Shown piece after piece: positions 1 to 8,378 of a stretch of 64,000 nucleotides of DNA. Position 1 is the first letter of the stretch, and every line of letters starts with the position of its first letter. The stretch is taken from contig NZ_LR880474.1 of the NCBI RefSeq assembly GCF_904066215.1, positions 2,914,001-2,978,000 on the forward strand, read 5' to 3'. A program made the position numbers and the translations under genes. This stretch comes from Microbacterium sp. Nx66 (GTDB taxonomy: Bacteria > Actinomycetota > Actinomycetes > Actinomycetales > Microbacteriaceae). The notes under the pieces were generated by a model. The model was not told the origin of the DNA. It made no database searches and worked only from the letters and a program-made list of their open reading frames with translations.

Positions 1-1172
1 AGCGCGTAGTCGCCGACCGGCACCGGGACGCGGGAGACGGCAGCGGATCCGGAGGCACCGGTGACCGTTTCCGGTCCTGCAGCCGTCAGGGTCCAGTCGG
101 ACGGCGGTTGGTCGCTGCCCACCACGTTCTTGACGAGGGTGAGCCAGCCGCCCGCGAAGGTGTTGGTGATGCGGCAGGTGATGTCGGAGCTTTCGCGCAC
201 GAAGAGGAGGCCGCCGTCGATGCCGCCGTCGCTCGTGGCGTCGACGCAGGTCCACGCGCCTCCGCTGTATCCGGCAGGGCCGCTCTCGGCGAGCGTGTAG
301 GCGCCGGGGTCGATGGAGGCGTGGTCGACGGCGTCCGAGCCGGAGGGACCGGAGATCCGCTCGGGTCCGCTCGCGCTCAGCACGAAGTCCGACGGGGCGG
401 CCAACGGGTATCCGGTGGCTGCCGGGTCGACGACCTCCTTGACGAGCGTCAGGTGGGGCAGATCCCCGGTGTTCGTGATCTGACAGGTCACCGCACCGCC
501 GAGCGTCATCTCGAACTGGTCGCCGCTCACGGGGACCTCGGCGACCTCTCCGGTCGTCAGATCCCGCCGCTCGCACGTCCACGGCCCCGGCACGTAGCTC
601 CCCGGTCCGCCGAACTCGCTCAACGTGTAGACGCCGATCCGGGCGGGCTGGTTCTGCACTTCGGCCGAGCCTCCCACCCCCTCGATGGTCGACGGTCCCT
701 GGGCCCGCAGCGTCCACTCCGACGGGGCCGCGCCGCCGCCCTGCACGTTCTTGACGAGCGTGAGTCTGCCCTGGATGGCGTTGTTCTGCACCGTGCACGT
801 CATCGACTGGTTCGCGGTGATCGTGATCGTGCGTTCCGGCTCCGTCGTCATGTCGCCGTCGCAGTTCCAGGCGAAGAAGGCGTAACCGGCCACGCCGCCG
901 GTCTCGAAGATGCGGTAGGTGCCCGGCGGGACGAGGCGCGACTGCATGCCGTTGAGGCCGTCGCCGGTGAAGGTCTCCCCCGTGGCCACGTTGACGGCGT
1001 GCATCGTCCACAGGGTCCGATCCCCCAGACTGGCCCCCGTGTCGAGGTTCTCGATCGCCTTGAAGAGCGAGAGCCGGGCAGTGGGCTCGGCCGCGACGGC
1101 GGGGAGTGCGCCGCCGAAACCGACCACGGCGGCCAGCAGCACGCCCAGAACGCCGAATCGGACTCTTCTCAT
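1..1172 (-). CDS. Secreted surface protein with prealbumin-like repeats (3' end beyond window)
   Basis: The frame opens at ATG 1172 and runs off the left edge, so about 390 codons are visible. Residues 1-28 form a signal peptide (MRR, hydrophobic stretch, AVAA cleavage region). The rest is at least four tandem units of about 85-90 residues. The first starts with LSLFKAIENL and the later ones with LTLVKNV or LTLVKEV; each ends with a W-x-C segment and a TCxITNT-like strand. This is the usual look of SpaA/prealbumin-like beta-sandwich repeats that form stalks of Gram-positive surface proteins, with a paired cysteine per unit here. The protein is probably exported and displayed on the wall. The C-terminal anchor lies outside the window. 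A ligand cannot be inferred. Confidence 0.8.
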   Translation of the reverse strand, partial: MRRVRFGVLGVLLAAVVGFGGALPAVAAEPTARLSLFKAIENLDTGASLGDRTLWTMHAVNVATGETFTGDGLNGMQSRLVPPGTYRIFETGGVAGYAFFAWNCDGDMTTEPERTITITANQSMTCTVQNNAIQGRLTLVKNVQGGGAAPSEWTLRAQGPSTIEGVGGSAEVQNQPARIGVYTLSEFGGPGSYVPGPWTCERRDLTTGEVAEVPVSGDQFEMTLGGAVTCQITNTGDLPHLTLVKEVVDPAATGYPLAAPSDFVLSASGPERISGPSGSDAVDHASIDPGAYTLAESGPAGYSGGAWTCVDATSDGGIDGGLLFVRESSDITCRITNTFAGGWLTLVKNVVGSDQPPSDWTLTAAGPETVTGASGSAAVSRVPVPVGDYA

Positions 1173-1288
1173 GATCGAACGGCCCCCGCCTCGGGTGCGG
1201 ATCCCACCCGTCACCTCACCGTAGGGGCGAGGACCTCGTCAGGGCAAGGGTTGCCGACGGATGGGGAGGGGTGGGCTACGGTCGCCTC

Positions 1289-1822
1289 ATGGCCGAGCCG
1301 TTCTTCACCATCGGGCACTCCACCCGCACGATCGATGAGTTCCTCGCGTTGGTGCAGGAGAGCCGTGTGGAGAGCGTCGTGGACGTGCGCCGCCTCCCCG
1401 GTTCGAAGCGGCATCCGCAGTTCGACCAGGACGCACTCGCGTCCTCCCTCCGCACCGCCGGGATCGCCTACCACCGTGCAGAGGGGCTGACGGGTCGCCG
1501 CCCCGTGAGCAGGGACGTTCCCTTCGAGACCAACGCGTGGTGGCAGAACCGCAGCTTCCACAACTACGCCGATCACGCCCTCTCCGCGGATTTCGGGCAG
1601 GCCCTGGACGAGCTCCGCGCCGAGGGCCGCGAGCGGCGCGTCACGGTGATGTGCTCGGAGAGCGTGTGGTGGCGGTGCCATCGACGGATCATCGCCGACC
1701 ACCTCCTCGCGCGGGACGAAGTCGTCCGCCACATCCTCGGTCCCGGGCACGTCGATCCGGCCGAGCTCAGCGCCGGCGCGGTCGTCCGCGCGGACGGGAC
1801 GGTCACCTACCCGGCCGCATGA
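1289..1822 (+). CDS. DUF488 family protein
   Basis: The protein has 177 residues and is cytosolic. DUF488 hallmarks are visible: FTIGHST near the N-terminus, VVDVRRLPGS at about 30-40, and MCSE followed by WWRCHRRIIADH at about 127-142. The last segment carries the conserved Cys and His residues. The biochemical role of the family is not established. An in-frame ATG lies 18 bases upstream, but starting at MAEPFFTIGHS places the conserved motif at the usual distance from the N-terminus. The gene stands alone between the divergently read surface protein and the YihY gene. Confidence 0.82.
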   Translation: MAEPFFTIGHSTRTIDEFLALVQESRVESVVDVRRLPGSKRHPQFDQDALASSLRTAGIAYHRAEGLTGRRPVSRDVPFETNAWWQNRSFHNYADHALSADFGQALDELRAEGRERRVTVMCSESVWWRCHRRIIADHLLARDEVVRHILGPGHVDPAELSAGAVVRADGTVTYPAA

Positions 1823-1943
1823 CCGCACGCCGGCACAGCATCCCCCTCGTCTCGTCTTCGCGCAACCCCCGTGCCGGAACACCTCTTCTCCTCATAGGAC
1901 TGGATCGCGGGAGCAGTGCTCGCGCCGACGCCGAGGAGGAGCC

Positions 1944-3035
1944 ATGTCGAAGGCAGCCACAGGACGAAGCGGATCCGCGTCCGCTCCATCGCCAGAGCAC
2001 GACGAGAAGCCGGACAGCCCGACCGATCTGCAGAAGCGGTCGTGGAAGTACGTCCTGGTCAAGAGCGTCCGGGAGTTCTCCGCCGATCAGTGCATGGACG
2101 GCGCCGCGGCCCTCACGTACTACGCGGTGCTCTCGATCTTCCCCGCCATGATCGCCGTCTTCTCGCTGCTCGGCGTGTTCGGCCAGGGCGGGGCCGCCGC
2201 CGACGCCGTGCTCGGCATCATCGGCGACGTGGCACCGCCGGAGACCGCGGAAGCTCTCCGCGGTCCCATCGAGCAGATCTCCCAGGCTCCCGGCGCCGGC
2301 ATCGCGCTCGTGACCGGGATCCTCCTCGCGCTGTGGTCGGCCTCGGGCTATGTCGGGGCGTTCAGCCGGGTGATGAACCGCATCTACGAGATCGAGGAGG
2401 GGCGGCCGTTCTGGAAGCTGCGCCCCATGCAGCTGCTCGTCACGCTCATCACCGTCGTCTCGCTGACCATCGTCGCCATCGTGCTCGTGCTCTCCGGAGA
2501 TGTGGTGTCGGCGCTGGGCGACGCGATCGGCGCCGGCGAGGGCGTGCAGCTCGCGTGGAGCATCGCCAAGTGGCCGCTGCTGCTGTTCGTCGTCGTCTTC
2601 CTCGTCGCGATGCTCTACTACGCGACCCCGAACGCCAAGCAGCCCAAGTTCCGGTGGATCAGCATGGGTGCCCTCGTGGCGATCGTCGTGCTGGCCGTCG
2701 CCACCCTCGGCTTCGTGCTCTACGTCACCACCTTCTCCAACTACGAGCGCACCTACGGATCGATGGCGGGCGTCATCGTGTTCCTGCTGTGGCTGTGGAT
2801 CGCGAACCTCGCCCTGCTGTTCGGCGCGGAGTTCGACGCGGAGCTGGAACGCGGCCGCCAGCTTCAGGCCGGGATCGCCGCCGAGCGCGACATCCAGCTC
2901 CCCGCACGCGACACCCGTCAGAGCGACAAGCGGGCGGAGAAGGAGCGGAAGGACATCGAGGAGGGACGGCGCATCCGCGTCGAGAACGACGACGACGGGT
3001 CGGAGCCGGAAGGCCGGACGACCAGAGGACGATGA
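1944..3035 (+). CDS. YihY/virulence factor BrkB family membrane protein
   Basis: This 363-residue polytopic inner-membrane protein has about six hydrophobic segments between residues 50 and 305. They include AALTYYAVLSIFPAMIAVFS, a stretch before SGYVGAFSRVMNRIYE, and the terminal IVFLLWLWIANLALLFGAEF. These match the YihY/BrkB family, once mislabelled RNase BN; its transport function is not settled. The soluble tails at both ends are rich in charged residues, and the C-terminal 60 residues are strongly Lys/Arg/Glu-rich. The start ATG follows a GAGGAG ribosome binding site. Confidence 0.85.
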   Translation: MSKAATGRSGSASAPSPEHDEKPDSPTDLQKRSWKYVLVKSVREFSADQCMDGAAALTYYAVLSIFPAMIAVFSLLGVFGQGGAAADAVLGIIGDVAPPETAEALRGPIEQISQAPGAGIALVTGILLALWSASGYVGAFSRVMNRIYEIEEGRPFWKLRPMQLLVTLITVVSLTIVAIVLVLSGDVVSALGDAIGAGEGVQLAWSIAKWPLLLFVVVFLVAMLYYATPNAKQPKFRWISMGALVAIVVLAVATLGFVLYVTTFSNYERTYGSMAGVIVFLLWLWIANLALLFGAEFDAELERGRQLQAGIAAERDIQLPARDTRQSDKRAEKERKDIEEGRRIRVENDDDGSEPEGRTTRGR

Positions 3036-3118
3036 CCCGGTCGGGCTATGGTGAGAGCCATGCCCTTCGCGTCGCCTGTGCGGCGCGTTTTTCCTACCCC
3101 AGAGGAGCGAACGAAGCG

Positions 3119-3649
3119 ATGTGCAGGCCTGGTCGTCGCGCGCCGATGCGCAGGATGAGCACCGGAAGACCACTTCTCCGCGAGATCGGGATCATCGGAG
3201 GGTGGCTCGCGATCGCGGCAGCGCTCGCCGGCTGCACGGCGATCCCCGCCGACGTCGACGGCACCCTCGACAAGGCCCGCGACGGCCAGATCCGGGTCGG
3301 GATCACGCACAACCCGCCGTGGACGGACACGACCGATCCGTCGGACCCGGCCGGGGTTGAAGTGCGCCTCGTGGAGGAGTTCGCCGAGACGCTGGACGCG
3401 ACCGTCGTCTGGACCGTCGACAGCGAGGCGAACCTGGCCGAGCGGTTGCACGACCATGCCCTCGACCTGGCCGTCGGCGGGTTCACCGACGACACCCCCT
3501 GGGTCGAGAAGGCGGCGATGACCGTCCCATTCGACGACGCGACGACCGCGGGCGAGACGAAGAAGCACGTGATGCTCACCGTTCTGGGGGAGAACCGGTT
3601 CCTCACCACCCTGGAGACCTTCCTGCTCGAACGAGGAGACGCGCGATGA
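3119..3649 (+). CDS. Single-lobe solute-binding lipoprotein (SBP_bac_3-like, truncated)
   Basis: The product has 176 residues. A signal peptide ends in a lipobox, ALAGC, with Cys39 as the predicted lipid anchor. After it comes DGQIRVGITHNPPW, typical for the first strand of type 3 amino-acid-binding proteins. Then follow EVRLVEEFAETL, DLAVGGFTDDTPW and a hinge-like VEKAAMTVPF. The sequence goes straight from there to GENRFLTTLETFLLE, which resembles the C-terminal helix of such proteins. The middle lobe (about 80-100 residues) is therefore absent. The ATG at 3119 has GAGGAG 11 bases upstream; ATG 3146 is an alternative start. The stop overlaps the start of the downstream transporter (ATGA), so the two are probably translated together. 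Confidence 0.7.
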   Translation: MCRPGRRAPMRRMSTGRPLLREIGIIGGWLAIAAALAGCTAIPADVDGTLDKARDGQIRVGITHNPPWTDTTDPSDPAGVEVRLVEEFAETLDATVVWTVDSEANLAERLHDHALDLAVGGFTDDTPWVEKAAMTVPFDDATTAGETKKHVMLTVLGENRFLTTLETFLLERGDAR

Positions 3650-4656
3650 GGGCTCACCCCGACCTTCCGCCCGCGCAGCAGGACACCCTGCGTCGAGCGA
3701 TCCGCTACGAGTGGTTCACGCTCGCGTTCCTCGCAGTGGCGATCACCGGCGTCTACCTGGTCATGGGCAGCTCGCAGGCGATGAAGGCCGCGTGGATCGA
3801 GGACCTGCTCTCCCTCGCCCCGCCGATCGCCTTCCTCGTCGCCGTCCGCATCATCGCGAAGCCGCCGACCGTCAAATACCCGTACGGGTTCTTCCGCTCC
3901 GTCGGTGTGGCCCACCTCGTCGCCGGCGTCGCCCTGTTCGCGATGGGCGCGTTCCTCCTGGTCGATTCCGTCATCGGGCTGGTGAGCGGCGACCGGCCTC
4001 CGATCGGGTCGGTCCAGGTGTTCGGCCATGCGATCTGGTCGGGCTGGCTGATGATGGGCATGATGGCGCTGACCATTCCGCTGCCGATCTACTTCGGGCG
4101 TGTGAAGATGCGCCTGGCCAAGGATCTGCACAACAAGGTCCTCTATGCCGATGCGGACATGAACAAGGCCGACTGGATGACCGCGGCCGGCTCGATCGTC
4201 GGGGTCGGCGGGATCGGGCTCGGGCTGTGGTGGGCGGACGCCGCCGCGGCGACCTTCATCGCGGGGAGCATCCTCTGGGACGGGTGGCGCAACACCCGCG
4301 CCGCGATCACCGACCTCATGGACACCAGGGCGACGACCTTCGACGACGAGAAGCCGCACCCCGACTCCCACGCCGTGCTGGACCACCTCCGCACCCTGCC
4401 CTGGGTCCGCGACGTCGCGGTGCGGACGAGGGATCAAGGCCAGTTCTTCCACGTCGAAGCGTTCATCGTGCCCGTCGACGATGCCCTGCCCTCCCTGGCC
4501 GACCTCGACCGCGCGCGCCAGGAGTGCCACGAGCTGGACTGGAAGCTCGTCGACGTCGTCCTCGTGCTCGTGCCCGAACTCGCCGACCATCTGACGCGGC
4601 GGGAGGACGAGGTCGAGGCATCGTCAGCGCAGGTTCGCCCGTCGCCGCACCCGTAG
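3646..4656 (+). CDS. Cation diffusion facilitator family transporter, atypical metal site
   Basis: This 336-residue membrane protein has about five to six transmembrane segments followed by a cytosolic domain (about 225-320) of the CDF ferredoxin-like type, with VRDVAVRTRDQG and FHVEAFIVP. The TM2-3 region has PYGFFRSVGVAHL, and the TM5-6 region has ADADMNKADWMTAAGSI. Compared with the YiiP pattern (two Asp in TM2, His-x3-Asp in TM5), the TM5 Asp is kept. The His position is Met and the second TM2 Asp is not Asp. Binding of the classic Zn/Fe type is thus uncertain. The gene is coupled to the upstream one-lobe lipoprotein. Its last 33 bases overlap the 3' end of the opposing adhesin gene. Confidence 0.75.
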   Translation: MRAHPDLPPAQQDTLRRAIRYEWFTLAFLAVAITGVYLVMGSSQAMKAAWIEDLLSLAPPIAFLVAVRIIAKPPTVKYPYGFFRSVGVAHLVAGVALFAMGAFLLVDSVIGLVSGDRPPIGSVQVFGHAIWSGWLMMGMMALTIPLPIYFGRVKMRLAKDLHNKVLYADADMNKADWMTAAGSIVGVGGIGLGLWWADAAAATFIAGSILWDGWRNTRAAITDLMDTRATTFDDEKPHPDSHAVLDHLRTLPWVRDVAVRTRDQGQFFHVEAFIVPVDDALPSLADLDRARQECHELDWKLVDVVLVLVPELADHLTRREDEVEASSAQVRPSPHP

Positions 4657-6114
4657 CAGGGCACCCGCGAGCAGGAGACCGAGCCCGGCCACCGTCAGCG
4701 CGCCCGTCATCGGCGTCGGCCCGGAGGCGGCGAGCCCTTCGCCCTCACCGCCGCCCTCGCCGCCTTCCTCGCCGCCGCCGTTGCTCGGCGACTCGACGGG
4801 GTCGTAGGTGTTCGTCACGGTCACCGCCACCGGGGTGGTCGCAGCGGCGTCCACCGTCACGGTCGCCGGTTCGATGGTCTGCGCGGCGAGCGTGACCGCG
4901 TCGTTGGCGCCGTCCGCGGACTCGCTGACCGTGCAGGTCGCGCCATCCGGCAGCCCGGAGAAGACGACGGGGTCGGCGGCCGTCGCTCCGGCGGGGATCG
5001 TGGCGGAGACGATGACGCCGGGTGCCGGGGCGGGCGTGCAGGCCAGGTCGATCGTGATGGCGCCCTGAAGTCCCGCGCCGTCACCGGTGATGATCTTCTG
5101 CACGGTGATCTCGCCGGAGGCGTAGGGCGTCGCCCGGACCCCGGCGCGGACCGGGAGCGTCGTCGTCTGCGCGAGGACCAGCTTCTGCGCTGCGGGTCTG
5201 TCCGAGGACTCCGGGTCGTAGAGATAGACCGTGCCCTGCGTCAGGGGCACCTGCGCCGTGATCCGGAAGCCGTTCACGGGTGCCGCGGGTCCGGTCCAGC
5301 GCGCCCAGAGCTGCGCCCCGGACGCGACAGCCGTGCCGACCGGAACGGGCTGGGTTCCGGCCTGATCGAGGAAGACCTCGACGCCCGCGGCGGCGTCGAG
5401 CGTGCCGCTGGCGGTGCCCGAGACGGTGAACGGTCCCACGATCGAGCCGTCTTCCGGGATCGTCGTCGTGCCGGGCTCGATGCCGAGCGTCGGCACCGAC
5501 GGCTCCGGGAGACCTCCGCTGTCCAGCGCATCCTGGACGACAGCGGCCGTGGCGTTCCGGATGGTCGCGGTGGTGCCGGTGGCCAGGACGAATCCGTCAC
5601 TGAAGTACCAGATCGCGCTCTGCACGGCCGCCACCTGCTGGGCGAGCGTGAGCCCGGAGATCGGGTTGCTCGTGTCGAACGGGAAGTAGTTGGTGAGGAT
5701 GTAGTTGATGTAGTCGAGATTGGGCACGTTGGACTCGTCCCACTCGCCGATGTTGTAGCCCGCCCCGACGCCGGTCTCGGTACTGAAATCGATGCAGTAC
5801 GCCGAGGCCGTCGCCCCCGAGACCGGATCGGCGATGGTGATCAGCTGGGGGCTCACGGCCTCCACGGAGGCCCCGGTCGCCGGATAGGGGCCGGGCGTGG
5901 GCCCCAGCGTCGTCAGCTCGCCGGTCACGTTCGTCGGGTACTGCGAGCCGGTGATGGTGACCTGCGTGAAGAAGCCGGCCCGCGGAAGCACCGGATCGGG
6001 ATCCCACAGAGCCGATGCCGGCGTGGCTCCGAAGAGCACCATCGCCGCGGCGATGGCCGTCGCCAGAAGAGCCCCTGCCGTGCGCGTACGCGATCGCGTC
6101 GTCTCGGTGTGCAT
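4624..6114 (-). CDS. Thioester domain (TED) surface adhesin
   Basis: The protein has 496 residues with a signal peptide (residues 1-35, cleaved near ASA-LW). An N-terminal thioester-type domain spans about 40-185. It contains AYCIDFSTETG with Cys107 and VQSAIWYFSDGF with Gln165, the pair that in TED adhesins forms an internal Cys-Gln thioester able to react with host or surface amines. Beta-sandwich regions follow: about 205-330, and a prealbumin-like unit at 335-440 that starts GEITVQKIITGDG and ends VTVTNTYDP. A Gly/Glu-rich spacer, LAASG, a hydrophobic segment and RVRRRANLR form a degenerate sortase-type sorting signal. LAASG deviates from LPxTG and LAxTG, so the mode of wall attachment is uncertain. 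Start ATG 6114 has an AGGG site. Confidence 0.82.
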   Translation of the reverse strand: MHTETTRSRTRTAGALLATAIAAAMVLFGATPASALWDPDPVLPRAGFFTQVTITGSQYPTNVTGELTTLGPTPGPYPATGASVEAVSPQLITIADPVSGATASAYCIDFSTETGVGAGYNIGEWDESNVPNLDYINYILTNYFPFDTSNPISGLTLAQQVAAVQSAIWYFSDGFVLATGTTATIRNATAAVVQDALDSGGLPEPSVPTLGIEPGTTTIPEDGSIVGPFTVSGTASGTLDAAAGVEVFLDQAGTQPVPVGTAVASGAQLWARWTGPAAPVNGFRITAQVPLTQGTVYLYDPESSDRPAAQKLVLAQTTTLPVRAGVRATPYASGEITVQKIITGDGAGLQGAITIDLACTPAPAPGVIVSATIPAGATAADPVVFSGLPDGATCTVSESADGANDAVTLAAQTIEPATVTVDAAATTPVAVTVTNTYDPVESPSNGGGEEGGEGGGEGEGLAASGPTPMTGALTVAGLGLLLAGALLRVRRRANLR

Positions 6115-6537
6115 GGTGTCCCTCGATCTCGCCGATGATCCGAGTGACGGGTTCCCCGACCTGCGACAGCCCGCCGTTGGTCACCGACGATAGACACAGG
6201 CTCCTCCGGCGAAAAGGGGCTGAGCGATGTTCACCCGGGTGAGTCCCGGGACTCTCGCGCAAGCGAGCACCTTCTCGCGCAGCGGAGCGCCCGCCGGGGG
6301 AGGGAGTTGGGTGGCAGGCGCTCCGTCGGCCGCAGCGCGACCGGCAAGGCCCCCCGAGTCGATCGGTGCAGCACGTTCAGGATGAACCATGCGTACGGCC
6401 CGCGCAACGGGTGTCCGTCACGACAGATCCCTGACGATCCATCTCCTCCTACCCCGACGACGACCGCATCGTAGCCCGTCCGCGGGGACCGACGCCAAGG
6501 GGTCGAACCGCGGGGAGTGCGCGATCACCATGGCCGC
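6115..6537. other. Intergenic region without recognisable gene
   Basis: These 423 bases separate two divergent genes. Open frames here are GC-rich shadows with no family resemblance. The 5' leader and promoter of the adhesin gene must lie in the left part, but no convincing -35/-10 pair was found. A short palindrome (gtcccgggac near 6243) is the only structure noticed. Confidence 0.5.
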
Positions 6538-7218
6538 ATGAGCGCTTACCTGTCCCGAGGCCTGGGCCTCGCCCTTCGAGGGGTCATGGCCCTGATCCTC
6601 CTCGTCCGGCACCCCAGGCCGATCCACGCGCACGGCGCCATCTTCGACGGGCGGCTGACCCTGCGGCCGAACCCGGGATCCGGCATCCGAGGGATCGATG
6701 ACCCTCCGGCCGCCGAGGTGCCGGTCGTCGTGCGGGTCTCGCGCTCGGTCGGTACGCCCTCGTGGGCGCCGGACGTCTATGGGCTCGGCATCCGCTGGGT
6801 GCACGGCGCCGAGGAGGTCGACCTTCAGCTGGCTTCGACGGGCATCGGCGTCCCCGGGCGGTTCCTGCTCCTCCCCCGTCTCACGCCGACCCGCGCGACG
6901 TTCAGCAGCGTCGTGCCGTACCGGACGCCGCGCGGTCCGGTCATGCTCGGCGCGCGAACCGTTCCACCCCGTCCCCTCCCCGGCGCCGTGACGGAGCTCC
7001 GCAAGGCGGTGGACGATCAGCCGTGGCAGCTCCGGCTGTACTTCGCCTCGCCCGGCGGACTCTGGCATCCCTTCGCCGAGGTGCGGCTCGACTCCGCCCG
7101 GGATGCGGACGACGCGAGCCTGCGTTTCGACATCGACCGGCGGCCCCTTCCGGGCGCCGAGACATACCCGTCGGTGCGGGCCCTTCGCGGGCCCTCGTAT
7201 CGCCTCACGCAGGGGTGA
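6538..7218 (+). CDS. Small catalase-like (heme catalase superfamily) protein, function unknown
   Basis: The protein has 226 residues. PIHAHGAIFDGRLTL near the N-terminus resembles the HxKGxxxxGxF distal-histidine region of catalase-like proteins. VVVRVSRSVGTP followed by PDVYGLGIRW resembles the catalase VRFS...RGxAxRF strand pair. The C-terminal half has PWQLRLYFASPGGLWHPFAE. Full catalases are over 480 residues and mini-catalases about 300, so this is a short member, and no proximal Tyr motif (RxxxY) is apparent. It may be a lipocalin-like or heme-binding relative rather than an active enzyme. ATG 6538 was chosen over one 21 bases upstream because conserved sequence begins shortly after it. 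Confidence 0.5.
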   Translation: MSAYLSRGLGLALRGVMALILLVRHPRPIHAHGAIFDGRLTLRPNPGSGIRGIDDPPAAEVPVVVRVSRSVGTPSWAPDVYGLGIRWVHGAEEVDLQLASTGIGVPGRFLLLPRLTPTRATFSSVVPYRTPRGPVMLGARTVPPRPLPGAVTELRKAVDDQPWQLRLYFASPGGLWHPFAEVRLDSARDADDASLRFDIDRRPLPGAETYPSVRALRGPSYRLTQG

Positions 7219-7233
7219 GCCGCAGGAACACGG

Positions 7234-7854
7234 TCAGTCCAGGCGCGCAGACAGCTCCGCCGTGATCCGCGAGACCTGGGTCCGCGCCTCCGCCAATCGC
7301 CCGACCTCCTCGTCGAGCCCGGACCGCATGGACGGCGAGGCGCCGTGTGCGCGAGCGAGCTGCAGGTTGGCGCGGAGGTTCAGGGAGGCACCCGAGAGGC
7401 CGGCCTCTAGGGCCTCCGCCGCGACGGCGAGGTCCACGGCGAGGTGCGGGTTGCCGCGCGACGCGAGAGTGCGCGCCTCCGCGACCAGGGTGATACCGAT
7501 GCGGCCGAGGCGCGCGACGGACGCAGCGGCGTCGAGGGCGGCGTTCCGCACCCTCTCCTCCCGTGCCGGGTCCTCCGGTGCCAGTGCGAGCGCGGCACCG
7601 AAGCCAGCCGACACCACGCCGTCCGCCTCGACGGCCTGCAGGAGCTCCGCGCGCACGGGGTCGAGGCGGCCGGTGCTCTCGGCGACAGCAGGATCCTCGC
7701 GGGTGTATCCGGCGACCATGCCCATCAGTGCCGCGGCCAGGCCGAGCATGACCCCCGACGCCGCACCTCCGCCAGGCGAACCGGTGGGCTGACTGAGCGC
7801 GTCGAGCCAGGCGTCCATCGGGCGGGACGTCGGGATGTCTGCAGAATCCGTCAT
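7234..7854 (-). CDS. Cyclodeaminase/cyclohydrolase family protein
   Basis: This 206-residue, mostly helical cytosolic protein has the family signature SQPTGSPGGGAASGVMLGLAA at about 20-40, followed by a long helical region with ARTLASRGNPHLAVDLAVAA. The family includes the cyclodeaminase domain of formiminotransferase-cyclodeaminase and the methenyl-tetrahydrofolate cyclohydrolase FchA, so a one-carbon folate reaction is likely. The window also carries histidine utilisation genes, but they are over 20 kb away, and a link is only inference. The gene converges with the catalase-like gene, 15 bases apart. Confidence 0.8.
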   Translation of the reverse strand: MTDSADIPTSRPMDAWLDALSQPTGSPGGGAASGVMLGLAAALMGMVAGYTREDPAVAESTGRLDPVRAELLQAVEADGVVSAGFGAALALAPEDPAREERVRNAALDAAASVARLGRIGITLVAEARTLASRGNPHLAVDLAVAAEALEAGLSGASLNLRANLQLARAHGASPSMRSGLDEEVGRLAEARTQVSRITAELSARLD

Positions 7855-7950
7855 GCCGGTCAGACTATCCGTGGGAAGGATGCAGTATGACGGCGGATCA
7901 GCGAGCGGTCCTCCGTGATCCGGCGCCGCGTCTCGCACGACTCCGGATGC

Positions 7951-8361
7951 ATGCGTCTCTACGATGGACTCGTGCAGCTCGTCGACACCCTCTCCGTCGT
8001 CGGCGAGGTGCTGTCCTGGATCGGCCTCGGCATCGGCGTGCCGCTCCTCATCGTGGCGATGCTGATCCACCTCGTCGAGGGGCAGTGGGTTCCGGTCGAG
8101 ATCGCCGTGATCGATCGGGACGGCCGCCGCACCGCTCGCTGGTTCGCGGGCGGCGACTTCCACGAGAGACCGCTGCGCCGCAGCGAGCCCACGGCCACCA
8201 CCGATGGATGGCTCGACGGGTTCCACAGCTCGAACGACCCGGCCCGCAGCCGGATCGGTGAGCCGCCGCATCTGCGCCGGGTCCTGCGGACCGTCGGGGT
8301 CGTCTTCGCCGCGGTCGGTGCCGTCGGCCTGATGGTGTCGTTCCTCCCGCTGGTCCTCTGA
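7951..8361 (+). CDS. Small membrane protein of unknown function
   Basis: A 136-residue product with two hydrophobic segments: about residues 13-42 (VVGEVLSWIGLGIGVPLLIV) and 112-135 (VVFAAVGAVGLMVSFLPLVL). A soluble middle part of about 70 residues has WVPVEIAVIDRDGRRTARWF. No family was recognised. The start is uncertain: an in-frame ATG 36 bases upstream and GTG codons downstream are alternatives. Confidence 0.6.
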   Translation: MRLYDGLVQLVDTLSVVGEVLSWIGLGIGVPLLIVAMLIHLVEGQWVPVEIAVIDRDGRRTARWFAGGDFHERPLRRSEPTATTDGWLDGFHSSNDPARSRIGEPPHLRRVLRTVGVVFAAVGAVGLMVSFLPLVL

Positions 8362-8378
8362 CGTCGCGCGCGGAAGCC

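Noticed and set aside
108..1490. Long plus-strand frame over the repeat protein and DUF488 gene
   Set aside because: It is antisense to the repeat protein, rich in Arg, Gly and Ala, and out of frame with DUF488; a GC-rich shadow.
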